From assembly GCA_051861445.1 (NCBI GenBank), contig JBHYCS010000020.1:1-64000 (forward strand): a DNA stretch of 64,000 nucleotides. The letters run 5' to 3'. The first letter of the stretch is position 1. The number at the start of each line of letters is the position of its first letter. The stretch is from Parasediminibacterium sp051861445 (GTDB lineage: Bacteria; Bacteroidota; Bacteroidia; Chitinophagales; Chitinophagaceae). A model generated the notes under the pieces. The model was not told the origin of the DNA. It was given only the letters and a program-made list of their open reading frames with translations, and ran no database searches. Below are positions 54,560-62,509 of this stretch, piece by piece. Position numbers and translations under genes: made by a program.

Positions 54560-56173
54560 ATGAAATTTCAAATTCTAAAATTATCACTTGTAATGTCACT
54601 GTTTATAGTGTCATGTCAAAAAGATCCTTACATCAATACACTTTCAGAAGGAAATTTCGCTGCTGATACGGCCATTGCTTTAAAAAATGCAGCACAATTT
54701 CCAATGGGAGTAGCCATAAATAGAGGCTTGTATGGCGTAAATGCAACTTACACATTAGTTGCTGATAGAGATTTTAATTCATTCACTTTCGAAAACGAAA
54801 TGAAGCATAGCTCAATCGTACAATCTAATGGAACATATAATTATGCCCAAGCAGACGCATTGTTAAATGCAGTTCCTGCAGGTACTGCTATTTATGGACA
54901 TGTACTTGCATGGCATTCTCAGCAAAGAGGCGATTATTTACGTCAATTTTCTGGAATTACTGTACCAGCTGCTGCAGAATTACTTTCTAATCCTGGTTTT
55001 GAAAATGGTCTTACCAATTGGTCTGTTTTTAATACTGGTAATCCTGCTGGAACTTCTACAATTACTGCAACCACAACAACAAGTGAAGTAAGAACTGGAA
55101 CCACAGCAATGAAAGTAGTAAACCCAATCGGTTATGCTGGTAGTCAGTGGAGAGTGCAAGTTTCAAGTGCTGCTTTTACAACAGTACCAGGTAGGCAATA
55201 CACTATTTCATATTGGGTAAGATCTACTACAGCAGGCGGTTCTATTCGATTATCAACAGGACCAACTGCACCACAATATCAAGGAGATCAAACTATTGGA
55301 ACTACATGGCAACAAGTTACTTGGACAATTACAGCTTCAATAGCTTCTACTACTTTTTTATTCGATTTAGGTCAATCTGCCAATACCTATTTAATTGATG
55401 ATGTAAGCGTAAAAGAAGTAATTACAGCACCATCAGGAGCAAGTGTAACTGCAAAAGTAGACGAAGCACTTCAAACCTATGTTTCTAACATGGTGAATAG
55501 ATATAAAAATAGAATTAAGGCTTGGGATGTTGTAAATGAAATGTTTACAGAAAACGGTGAAATCAGAAACAACAACAATACGCCACAAACAGCCACCAAT
55601 GGTATACCAGATAATGGATGGTTTGTTTGGAGTAATTATTTAGGAAGAGATTTTGGTTTAAAAGCATTTAACTATGCTAGAACAGCCGATCCTGCAGCCG
55701 ATTTATTTATAAATGATTTTAATTTAGAAACAAATCCTAGAAAATTAGACTCTTTAATAGCATATGTAAATGAAATAAGAGCAAAAGGTGCTAAAGTAGA
55801 TGGCATTGGCACTCAAATGCATATTAACTGGAATACCAATTATGGCACAATTGAAGATATGTTTAAAAAATTAGGAGCTACAGGTTTAAAAATTCGTATT
55901 ACAGAATTAGATATTGCTACGGTTTTAACAAGTGCAGCTGGAACTGCAACGCCACAACTACAAGCGTATCAAGCAAAAATGGCAAAATTTGTAGTAGACA
56001 TGTATTTAAAATATGTGCCAAAAGCTCAACGTGCAGGTATTACTATTTGGGGTGTGCATGATAACTCTAGTTGGAGATTTAGAAATGGAACAGAGTTTCC
56101 TTTATTCTATGATGGCAATTTTAAAAGGAAGCCAGCTTATACAGCTATTCTAGAAGCATTGAAAAATCAATAA
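54560..56173 (+). CDS. GH10 endo-xylanase with CBM4/9-type module inserted in the catalytic domain
   Basis: This 537-residue lipoprotein has lipidated Cys19, followed by QKDPY, resembling the Bacteroidota lipoprotein export signal. The GH10 fold starts at about residue 38 and includes HVLAWHSQ (114-121). It is interrupted at about 138-288 by a beta-sandwich (LLSNPGFENGLTNWSVF... YLIDDVSVKE) of CBM4/9 type, then resumes with acid/base Glu327 (WDVVNEMFTENG) and nucleophile Glu449 (ITELDIATV). Gut Bacteroides and Prevotella Xyn10 enzymes carry CBMs at the same loop. It is likely the surface xylanase that starts breakdown, 18 bp after SusD. Confidence 0.93.
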   Translation: MKFQILKLSLVMSLFIVSCQKDPYINTLSEGNFAADTAIALKNAAQFPMGVAINRGLYGVNATYTLVADRDFNSFTFENEMKHSSIVQSNGTYNYAQADALLNAVPAGTAIYGHVLAWHSQQRGDYLRQFSGITVPAAAELLSNPGFENGLTNWSVFNTGNPAGTSTITATTTTSEVRTGTTAMKVVNPIGYAGSQWRVQVSSAAFTTVPGRQYTISYWVRSTTAGGSIRLSTGPTAPQYQGDQTIGTTWQQVTWTITASIASTTFLFDLGQSANTYLIDDVSVKEVITAPSGASVTAKVDEALQTYVSNMVNRYKNRIKAWDVVNEMFTENGEIRNNNNTPQTATNGIPDNGWFVWSNYLGRDFGLKAFNYARTADPAADLFINDFNLETNPRKLDSLIAYVNEIRAKGAKVDGIGTQMHINWNTNYGTIEDMFKKLGATGLKIRITELDIATVLTSAAGTATPQLQAYQAKMAKFVVDMYLKYVPKAQRAGITIWGVHDNSSWRFRNGTEFPLFYDGNFKRKPAYTAILEALKNQ

Positions 56174-56231
56174 TAGAGATATTTAATATTGAGTAGAATA
56201 ATATTTTAGCTGTTTATCTTTTCTTATCCAT

Positions 56232-56262
56232 GGCTATTCATCTTTTTGGTGAATAGCCTTTA
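56232..56262 (+). terminator. Hairpin between GH10 and uxuA
   Basis: An 11-bp stem pairs GGCTATTCATC (56232-56242) with GGTGAATAGCC (56248-56258), with a TTTTT loop and a short T-rich tail. It lies 16 bp upstream of the uxuA ATG. It may be a partial terminator that lowers expression of uxuA and GH43 relative to SusCD. Confidence 0.65.
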
Positions 56263-56274
56263 TAATAAAATATT

Positions 56275-57444
56275 ATGATGACACAAACAATGCGTTGGTT
56301 TGGGCCAACCGATCCAGTTAGTTTATGGGATATTCGCCAAGCTGGATGTACAGAAGTTGTAACTGCTTTGCATCAAATTCCTGTTGGAGAAATATGGACT
56401 ATTGAAGCAATTCAACAACGAATAGCAGAAATTGAATCTGTTGGACTTGAGTGGAAGGTAATAGAAAGCCTACCCGTTAGCGAAGCTATTAAACAACAAA
56501 CGGGTAATTATTTACAACATATTCAAAACTACCAGCAAAGTTTACGTAATGTAGCTGCTTGTGGTTTAAAAGTAGTTACTTACAATTTTATGCCCATTTT
56601 AGATTGGGTTAGAACAAATGTTAGCTATACATTACCCAACAGAAGTAAAGCACTTTATTTTGAACGGCTTGCATTTATAGTATTTGATTTGTTTTTGCTA
56701 AAACGGGCTAATGCAATTGAAGATTATTCTGCCGAAGAAGTGGCTCTTGCTACAGACAAATTTATATCGATGACAGAAGCTGAAAAAGATACGTTAATGA
56801 GCAATTGTTTATTGGGTTTACCCGGTAGCAGTGAGGCTTTTACAAGAGAATCGATAATTGATGCGTTACAGCAGTATGCTAATATTGATGCATTGCAGTT
56901 AAAAGAAAATTTATACTATTTTCTTGAAAAAATAATACCTGTTGCAGAAGAATTGGGACTTAAAATGGCTATTCATCCAGATGATCCACCATACTCTGTT
57001 TTGGGATTACCAAGAATCGTAAGTACGGAAAAAGATTTAGAAGAATTACTGTTAGCAGTACCATCACCAGCAAATGGATTGTGTTTTTGTACAGGTTCTT
57101 TAGGTGCAAGAAAAGATAATAACGTATTGAAGATGATGCAAAAATTTTGCGATAATATTCATTTTTTACATCTACGTAATACCAAAAATGATGGTGATGG
57201 TAATTTTTATGAAGCCAATCATTTAGAAGGAGATGTAGATATGTATGCCATAATTAAAGAAGCACTACAAATAATGAAAAGAAGAAATGTAAGCTTACCC
57301 ATGCGTCCAGATCATGGGCATCAAATGTTAGACGATTTAAACAAACAAACTTATCCCGGATATTCTGCAATTGGTAGGTTAAAAGGCTTGGCAGAATTAC
57401 GTGGTGTTGAATTTGCAATTGCTAAAAATTTGGCTTTAATATGA
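56275..57444 (+). CDS. uxuA: D-mannonate dehydratase
   Basis: This 389-residue TIM-barrel enzyme converts mannonate to 2-keto-3-deoxygluconate in glucuronate catabolism. The N-terminal MRWFGPTDPVSLWDIRQAGCTEVVTALHQIPVGEIW and later blocks (MAIHPDDPP, GLCFCTGSLGARKDN, HFLHLRNTK, MRPDHGHQML) are those of UxuA, including the metal-binding Cys and His residues. It is cytoplasmic. It handles glucuronic acid released by the GH67 enzyme after isomerisation; the isomerase UxuC is not in this window. It overlaps the following GH43 gene by 4 bp. Confidence 0.95.
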   Translation: MMTQTMRWFGPTDPVSLWDIRQAGCTEVVTALHQIPVGEIWTIEAIQQRIAEIESVGLEWKVIESLPVSEAIKQQTGNYLQHIQNYQQSLRNVAACGLKVVTYNFMPILDWVRTNVSYTLPNRSKALYFERLAFIVFDLFLLKRANAIEDYSAEEVALATDKFISMTEAEKDTLMSNCLLGLPGSSEAFTRESIIDALQQYANIDALQLKENLYYFLEKIIPVAEELGLKMAIHPDDPPYSVLGLPRIVSTEKDLEELLLAVPSPANGLCFCTGSLGARKDNNVLKMMQKFCDNIHFLHLRNTKNDGDGNFYEANHLEGDVDMYAIIKEALQIMKRRNVSLPMRPDHGHQMLDDLNKQTYPGYSAIGRLKGLAELRGVEFAIAKNLALI

Positions 57445-58532
57445 TAAAGCAATTCATTTTTTTCATTTTTTTTCTGGGTTCTTACAGTCATTTGCTGTCG
57501 CAATATTTTGTTAATCCAATACTTTCAGGTTTTTATCCAGATCCTTCTATTTGCAAAGCTGGAAAAGACTATTATTTGGTTAATTCTTCCTTTGCATATT
57601 ATCCAGGATTACCTATTTTTCATAGCAACGATTTGGTAAACTGGCAACAAATAGGATCTGCTTTAAACAGACCTGAACAGCTGAATTTAAAAGGTGCAGG
57701 TGTTTCTAGAGGATTATTTGCACCTGCTATAACTTATCATAAAGGTGTTTTTTATATTGTATGCACACTTATAGATAAAGGTGGCAATTTTGTAATTACG
57801 GCTACCAATCCTAAAGGCCCATGGAGTAATCCTGTTTGGCTACCAGAAATTAACGGCATCGATCCATCACTTTTTTTTGATGAAAATGACAAAGCATATA
57901 TTCTTTACAACAGTATTCCTCCTGATAATATTTCAAAACACGATGGTCATAGAACTATTCGTATCAATGCATTTGATTACAAACAATTAAAGGTAATTAG
58001 TGATAATAAAATTATTATAAATGGAGGAACAGATATGGCTAAAAAAACTGTTTGGATAGAAGGGCCACATTTGTTTAAAAAAGATAATTGGTACTACTTA
58101 ATTTGTGCTGAAGGAGGAACAGGCTTTAATCATTCAGAAGTTGTATTTAGAACAAAAGATTTGAATGAACCATTTGTTTCGTTTGAAAAAAATCCGATTT
58201 TAACACAACGACATTTAGATAAGGATAGAAAAAATCCGATTACAACTACAGGACATGCAGATTTTGTAGAAGATAATCAAGGCAATTGGTGGGCTGTTTT
58301 TTTAGGATGTAGACCGTATGAGAAAAATTTTGTGAATACAGGAAGAGAGACGTTTATGGCTCCTGTTGAATGGAAAGATGGTTGGCCAATTATTAATCCA
58401 AATTTTGAAGAAATACAATATCAATATCCGATAGTAAGTAAACGAAAAAAAGATATTGAACCATTTAATGGTAATTATTTGTTTAGAGACGATTTTAATT
58501 CTTCTACACTCAACCATCGATACCTTTTTTAA
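57441..58532 (+). CDS. GH43 arabinofuranosidase/xylosidase, catalytic part (gene frameshifted)
   Basis: This 363-residue product has a signal peptide (about residues 1-21, ending LLSQ) and the GH43 propeller: Asp34 (FYPDPSIC), Asp141 (GIDPSLFF) and Glu207 (WIEGPHLFKK). The frame ends early at a TAA that follows a run of six T (58525-58530), just after the C-terminal domain begins (FRDDFNSSTLNHRY). One extra T would continue the reading into the C-terminal domain at 58529-59122, giving about 560 residues, normal for this GH43 subfamily. The start overlaps uxuA by 4 bp (ATGA). Confidence 0.88.
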   Translation: MIKQFIFFIFFLGSYSHLLSQYFVNPILSGFYPDPSICKAGKDYYLVNSSFAYYPGLPIFHSNDLVNWQQIGSALNRPEQLNLKGAGVSRGLFAPAITYHKGVFYIVCTLIDKGGNFVITATNPKGPWSNPVWLPEINGIDPSLFFDENDKAYILYNSIPPDNISKHDGHRTIRINAFDYKQLKVISDNKIIINGGTDMAKKTVWIEGPHLFKKDNWYYLICAEGGTGFNHSEVVFRTKDLNEPFVSFEKNPILTQRHLDKDRKNPITTTGHADFVEDNQGNWWAVFLGCRPYEKNFVNTGRETFMAPVEWKDGWPIINPNFEEIQYQYPIVSKRKKDIEPFNGNYLFRDDFNSSTLNHRYLF

Positions 58533-59122
58533 GAACTGTTTTTAATAAATGGTATCATATTCAACAAGGAAAACTAGATATTCAACTACAATCTATTACT
58601 TGCAATGAAACAAGTAATCCATCATTTATTGGATTTAGGCAGCCACATTTAAAGGGTTATGTTGCCACTTCAATGCGTTTTAATCCATCTTCAGAAAACG
58701 AGCAAGCTGGTCTGCTAGCGTTTCAAAATGAACAACATTATTATTTTTTATGCAAAACAATCGTTAATCAAAAACCAACTATTCAACTTTGGAAAAGTGC
58801 AGTAACAAAACAAAATAAACAACAAGAATTACTAAAAAGTTGTACAATCAACGTTCCTTTATCACACCCCATTTATTTTAAAATAGAAGCCAATGGTAAC
58901 TACTATAGTTTTTATTATGCAGTTCAACAACATCAATGGCTTTTATTACAAAACAATGTAGACGCTCGTTTTTTAAGTACAGAAGTAGCTGGAGGCTTTG
59001 TAGGTACTATTTATGCCATGTATGCAACTGCTAATGGTGTAGTAAGTAATAATATAGCAAGTTTTAATTGGTTTGAAGTAAAAAGTAACGATACTGTTTA
59101 TACCAATTTGTTCAAAAAATAA
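58529..59122 (+). pseudogene. C-terminal beta-sandwich domain of the frameshifted GH43
   Basis: Reading in the -1 frame from 58529 gives LRTVFNKWYHIQQGKLDIQL and continues without a stop to 59122. It matches the C-terminal beta-sandwich of GH43 enzymes, including an internal ATG at 58673 that is probably not a real start. It is in frame with the catalytic part if the T-run at 58525-58530 had one more T. Possible causes are a real one-base loss, an assembly error in the homopolymer, or ribosomal slippage at the T-run. Confidence 0.75.
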
Positions 59123-59157
59123 AGGTGCATTAATCTGTGTTTAATGCACCTTTATTT
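59119..59157. terminator. Bidirectional terminator closing the xylan locus
   Basis: A 15-bp perfect stem pairs ATAAAGGTGCATTAA (59119-59133) with TTAATGCACCTTTAT (59141-59155), with a 7-nt loop. It lies between the GH43 end and a convergent minus-strand gene, with T-rich flanks on both strands. Confidence 0.85.
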
Positions 59158-59176
59158 TATAAAAGACAATCAATGT

Positions 59177-59731
59177 TTATTTCTTAGGTTTTACTCCCAA
59201 ATAGCCGCCCATCCATAAACCAACAAGCCCCCAACCAACAACAGCGTCTATTAAATCGGCTGTTAAACCAAACGATTCGTTCCAGATTCTATTGGTTACA
59301 GATGTATTCATAAATACAATTAATCCTACAAAAACCGATGAAACAAAAAAAGTAAATAACCCCCAACCTTCCATTTTTGAGAAAATCCATGATAGTAAAC
59401 CCACCATTACAATATTGGTAAGTAAGCTAATAATAATTCTACCAATAATATCTCCAGTATAGTTTTTATGATACACAATTTCAGCCCAAGGTCTTCCTTC
59501 TTGTGCATCTTTTAAGCGTTGTTGTTCTTTAGGCGTTGAAATCAAGGGCACAGTTGGTAATAGATATTGCCCTTCCTCTTGCAAATTTTCATTCAATAGT
59601 TTTAAAATACTATCTTGTTGAGGCGTATATTTTTGGGTATCTCTATGTAAATGAAATACATTATACGAAAATACTTGCCATACAAAAATGATGATTCCCC
59701 CAACTACAGAACTGATAGCTACTTTTTTCAT
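59177..59731 (-). CDS. Hypothetical integral membrane protein
   Basis: This 184-residue protein has an N-terminal membrane segment (about 5-25), a periplasmic or cytoplasmic stretch of about 75 residues (DTQKYTPQQDSILKLLNENLQEEGQY...) and three further membrane segments (about 97-118, 125-145 and 160-178). I do not recognise the family; it resembles the small membrane proteins with unknown function common in Chitinophagaceae. It is monocistronic, converging on the xylan locus at the shared terminator. Confidence 0.6.
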   Translation of the reverse strand: MKKVAISSVVGGIIIFVWQVFSYNVFHLHRDTQKYTPQQDSILKLLNENLQEEGQYLLPTVPLISTPKEQQRLKDAQEGRPWAEIVYHKNYTGDIIGRIIISLLTNIVMVGLLSWIFSKMEGWGLFTFFVSSVFVGLIVFMNTSVTNRIWNESFGLTADLIDAVVGWGLVGLWMGGYLGVKPKK

Positions 59732-59900
59732 GGTATTGACTTTTATTTCGTTAAGACAGTTTTTTGGTTGTGCTAATTTATCAATAATTCAATCATATAG
59801 CCAATAAGAATTCTTGGAATCAAGTGTTTCAATGATAAATGGCTAATAATAGTTAATTTATAAACAAAACTTATAGACTTTATCTATATACATCGAAATA

Positions 59901-59944
59901 AAAACGAGGCTATCAATATTTGACAAATGTGATAGCCTCGTTTA
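59901..59944 (-). terminator. Terminator of the M42 peptidase operon
   Basis: A 14-bp perfect stem pairs AAACGAGGCTATCA (59902-59915) with TGATAGCCTCGTTT (59930-59943), with a 14-nt loop that can also pair internally. On the minus strand it is followed by a T-run. It lies 25 bp after the stop of the M42 gene. Confidence 0.85.
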
Positions 59945-59968
59945 TGAAATCTACTTATAAATCGAAAA

Positions 59969-61102
59969 TTACAAGTAGCTTAGGTTGGTTTTAGGAGTAA
60001 GCGTTAGCAGCGTTTCATACATTAATCTAATGGTGCTATCAATATCATCTTTATGTAACATTTCAACAGTTGTATGCATATAACGTAATGGAATAGAGAT
60101 TAATACACTTGGGCATCCATCATTTGCGTAAGCAAAGCTATCGGTATCTGTACCTGTACTTCTACTTACCGTACGCATTTGTAATGGAATGTTTTTCTTT
60201 TCAGCTACATCTTGCACCAATTGCAACAATTTATTGTGAACAGCAGGTCCGTAACAAGGTGAAGGGCCTTTACCACATGCAACATCACCTTCAATTATTT
60301 TATTAATCATTGGTGTTTGTGTGTCATGTGTAACGTCGGTAATAATAGCAACGTTAGGTTTTATTCTACGGGCAATCATTTCAGCACCACGTAAACCAAT
60401 TTCTTCTTGTACTGCATTTACAACATATAAACCAAAAGGTAATTTTTGTTTGTTTTCTTTTAATAAACGAGCAACTTCTGCAATCATAAATCCACCAATT
60501 CTATTATCCATTGCTCTTCCAATGTAAAAACCGTTGGCTAATTCATCAAACCCATCTTGATAAGTAACTACAGCACCCACATGAATACCCAATTCTTCCA
60601 CTTCTTTTTTACTTCTTGCTCCACAGTCTAAGCAAAGATTTTCCACTTTTGGTTGTTGTTCTTTTTCGCTTCCACCCAATCTTGTGTGAATGGCAGGCCA
60701 TCCAAAAACAGCTTTTACAGCTCCTTTTTTTCCATGAATTAGTACACGCATGGCTGGAGCAATTTGATGGTCTACACCTCCATTTCTTTTTAAATAAATT
60801 AAACCTTCTGCATTAATGTAGTTTACAAACCAACTAATTTCATCACAATGAGCTTCAATTACTACTTTAAAAGGAGCATCTGGATTAATAACGCCAACAG
60901 CTGTACCATAAGGATCGGTAAAATAAGTATCTACAAATGGCTTTATGTAGTTGAGCCAAAGTTTTTGTCCACCACTTTCAAAACCAACAGGCGATGGTGT
61001 ATTGATATACTCTTTTAAAAAAGCCAATGATGTTGCATTAACAACCGGCTTTGTTTTTTCTGCTTCTTTTTTGGTACTAGAAGATTTTTTTTCTTTTGCC
61101 AT
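59969..61102 (-). CDS. M42 family metallopeptidase (glutamyl aminopeptidase/cellulase-M type)
   Basis: The frame is open to a TTG at 61120, but ATG 61102 (MAKEKKSSSTKKEAEKT) is the better start. The product of about 377 residues has a Lys-rich tail of about 25 residues. The zinc peptidase fold follows: His in EAHCDEISW, Asp in AMDNRIGG, the Glu pair in NAVQEEIGLRGA, and Asp in VTDVTHDT. Cytoplasmic M42 enzymes form tetrahedral aminopeptidase complexes that trim peptides. It lies 5 bp after the UbiA-like gene stop, so the two form an operon. Confidence 0.92.
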   Translation of the reverse strand: MAKEKKSSSTKKEAEKTKPVVNATSLAFLKEYINTPSPVGFESGGQKLWLNYIKPFVDTYFTDPYGTAVGVINPDAPFKVVIEAHCDEISWFVNYINAEGLIYLKRNGGVDHQIAPAMRVLIHGKKGAVKAVFGWPAIHTRLGGSEKEQQPKVENLCLDCGARSKKEVEELGIHVGAVVTYQDGFDELANGFYIGRAMDNRIGGFMIAEVARLLKENKQKLPFGLYVVNAVQEEIGLRGAEMIARRIKPNVAIITDVTHDTQTPMINKIIEGDVACGKGPSPCYGPAVHNKLLQLVQDVAEKKNIPLQMRTVSRSTGTDTDSFAYANDGCPSVLISIPLRYMHTTVEMLHKDDIDSTIRLMYETLLTLTPKTNLSYL

Positions 61103-61107
61103 TTTTT

Positions 61108-62022
61108 TTAATTTATACAAGTGAATGCAAAAATGCCCAATAATGCTTTTACCAACATTAATCCGTCAATAATTGCAAGATAATAGAGAATAGATTTACG
61201 TTGCTGCAAAGAAAGTGCAACAATTGTTAACAATATAAAAGGAATACAGTTTATAACGGTGATTGAAATAGAAAATGATTGGGTAAAACTGAAGATCGAA
61301 TTTGCTAAAAATCCCACAACAATAAGTGGTATGATGATGGTGAAAATAGTTTTTCTTAATCCAATTCTTACTACAAAAGTTTTTAATTGCATGTTATAGT
61401 CTGCAGCATAATCTTTAATATCGAACATAATACAAAGAACAGAAATAAACATGCCATTTTGGATAAATAAAAAATAAGTAGAAAGATGAATTGTTGACGA
61501 AGAATATCCATGCAATATGGCAATTAGTATTGGAAAAATGGTAACGATGCTCGACCATACAAAACCAATAATAAACGGTTTAATAAATCCGATTGTTCTG
61601 ATGTTGTGTACCGTAGAACTTCTTTCGATACCATAGTAAAAAAAAGCTGTAATAGCTGTCATTATTACAAAACTCAAAAGAAGAAAGGGTATTTGAGTCC
61701 ACTGATTGTGTGTTTTAAATCCAATAAAACCCATGAATATAATGCTTATAAAAACATACATTTTTTGGGTAAACTGAATGTATTTTTTGTTTTGTTGATA
61801 CCAAGCAATCCGTTGATTATCTACAGCATTATTTTGAGTTTGTAAATATGCTTTTGTGTAATAAACAACTGTTACTAAAAAAATAAGTAGATAATATAAA
61901 AATGGTAAATAGCTAAAAATACCTAAATGAAAAGCTGTTTCAATAGAAAGAAAAACAGCACAGAAACCGTAAAAATAATTGCCAAATAATATGGCTTGCA
62001 TACATTTTTGCAAATACAACAC
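61108..62022 (-). CDS. Divergent UbiA-superfamily membrane protein
   Basis: This 304-residue polytopic protein has eight to nine membrane segments. The second UbiA Asp motif is recognisable (MFDIKDYAADYNMQLKTFVVRIGLRKT, near residue 205). The first motif, normally NDxxDxxxD, is replaced by YYTKAYLQTQNNAVDNQRIAWYQQNKK. It may be a prenyltransferase with altered chemistry or a non-catalytic relative. It starts 2 bp before the lipoprotein stop and ends 5 bp before the M42 gene, so all three genes are probably one transcript. Function unknown. Confidence 0.65.
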   Translation of the reverse strand: MLYLQKCMQAILFGNYFYGFCAVFLSIETAFHLGIFSYLPFLYYLLIFLVTVVYYTKAYLQTQNNAVDNQRIAWYQQNKKYIQFTQKMYVFISIIFMGFIGFKTHNQWTQIPFLLLSFVIMTAITAFFYYGIERSSTVHNIRTIGFIKPFIIGFVWSSIVTIFPILIAILHGYSSSTIHLSTYFLFIQNGMFISVLCIMFDIKDYAADYNMQLKTFVVRIGLRKTIFTIIIPLIVVGFLANSIFSFTQSFSISITVINCIPFILLTIVALSLQQRKSILYYLAIIDGLMLVKALLGIFAFTCIN

Positions 62023-62024
62023 CG

Positions 62025-62459
62025 CTATCTTGCTATTGCAATTGCAGGTGAAATAAGCGTATCACTTAAGTTTTTAGCTTTATCTTTTAAGCAAAATTTA
62101 AACCTGAGTGTATCATTTCTATTTTGACAAACCTGAAAGTCAGTACCTACTCTAAAGTTTATTTCAAAAATTCCTTTTTGATTTTTAGTTGCATTAAAAG
62201 CAGGAATTGGATAAAATGTTTTGTTGCTAGGTGGATTTGGGCAGTTTGTAAGTCTCGATTCTGTATCCAAATACAAAGTATCAATTACATCACCTTCTTT
62301 ATCTGTAAATTCAATTTCAAAACGTAGATTTTCATTTTGAATAACAGATGTACTGCTAACACTTTTTAATGTTAATTGTGGTTTTGTTGTGTATTTATCT
62401 TTATTACAACTGAAGATAACTGTTGCAATAAAAAGTACGATCCATATTTTTGTTTTCAT
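62025..62459 (-). CDS. Hypothetical small lipoprotein
   Basis: This 144-residue lipoprotein (MKTKIWIVLFIATVIFSC, Cys18) has a single immunoglobulin-like beta-sandwich pattern (ENLRFEIEFTDKEGDVIDTLYLDTES). The NKDKYTTKP stretch after the Cys is mildly acidic/basic. It contains two Cys residues in the mature part (CPNPPSNK and FQVCQNRND) that could pair. It is first in the minus-strand trio with the UbiA-like and M42 genes, and divergent from the LuxE-like gene. No function assigned. Confidence 0.7.
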   Translation of the reverse strand: MKTKIWIVLFIATVIFSCNKDKYTTKPQLTLKSVSSTSVIQNENLRFEIEFTDKEGDVIDTLYLDTESRLTNCPNPPSNKTFYPIPAFNATKNQKGIFEINFRVGTDFQVCQNRNDTLRFKFCLKDKAKNLSDTLISPAIAIAR

Positions 62460-62509
62460 ATTTTACTTTAATGTTGTCAAATTTAACTAAACTATTTTAA
62501 CACTATCTA

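Noticed and set aside
58673..59122. Independent small gene downstream of GH43
   Set aside because: The same frame is open back to 58529, and the product continues the GH43 C-terminal domain; it is a frameshifted part, not a new gene.
59732..59900. Search for a small RNA or gene between the two minus-strand genes
   Set aside because: The stretch is AT-rich with no frame or strong fold apart from the terminator at 59901-59944.
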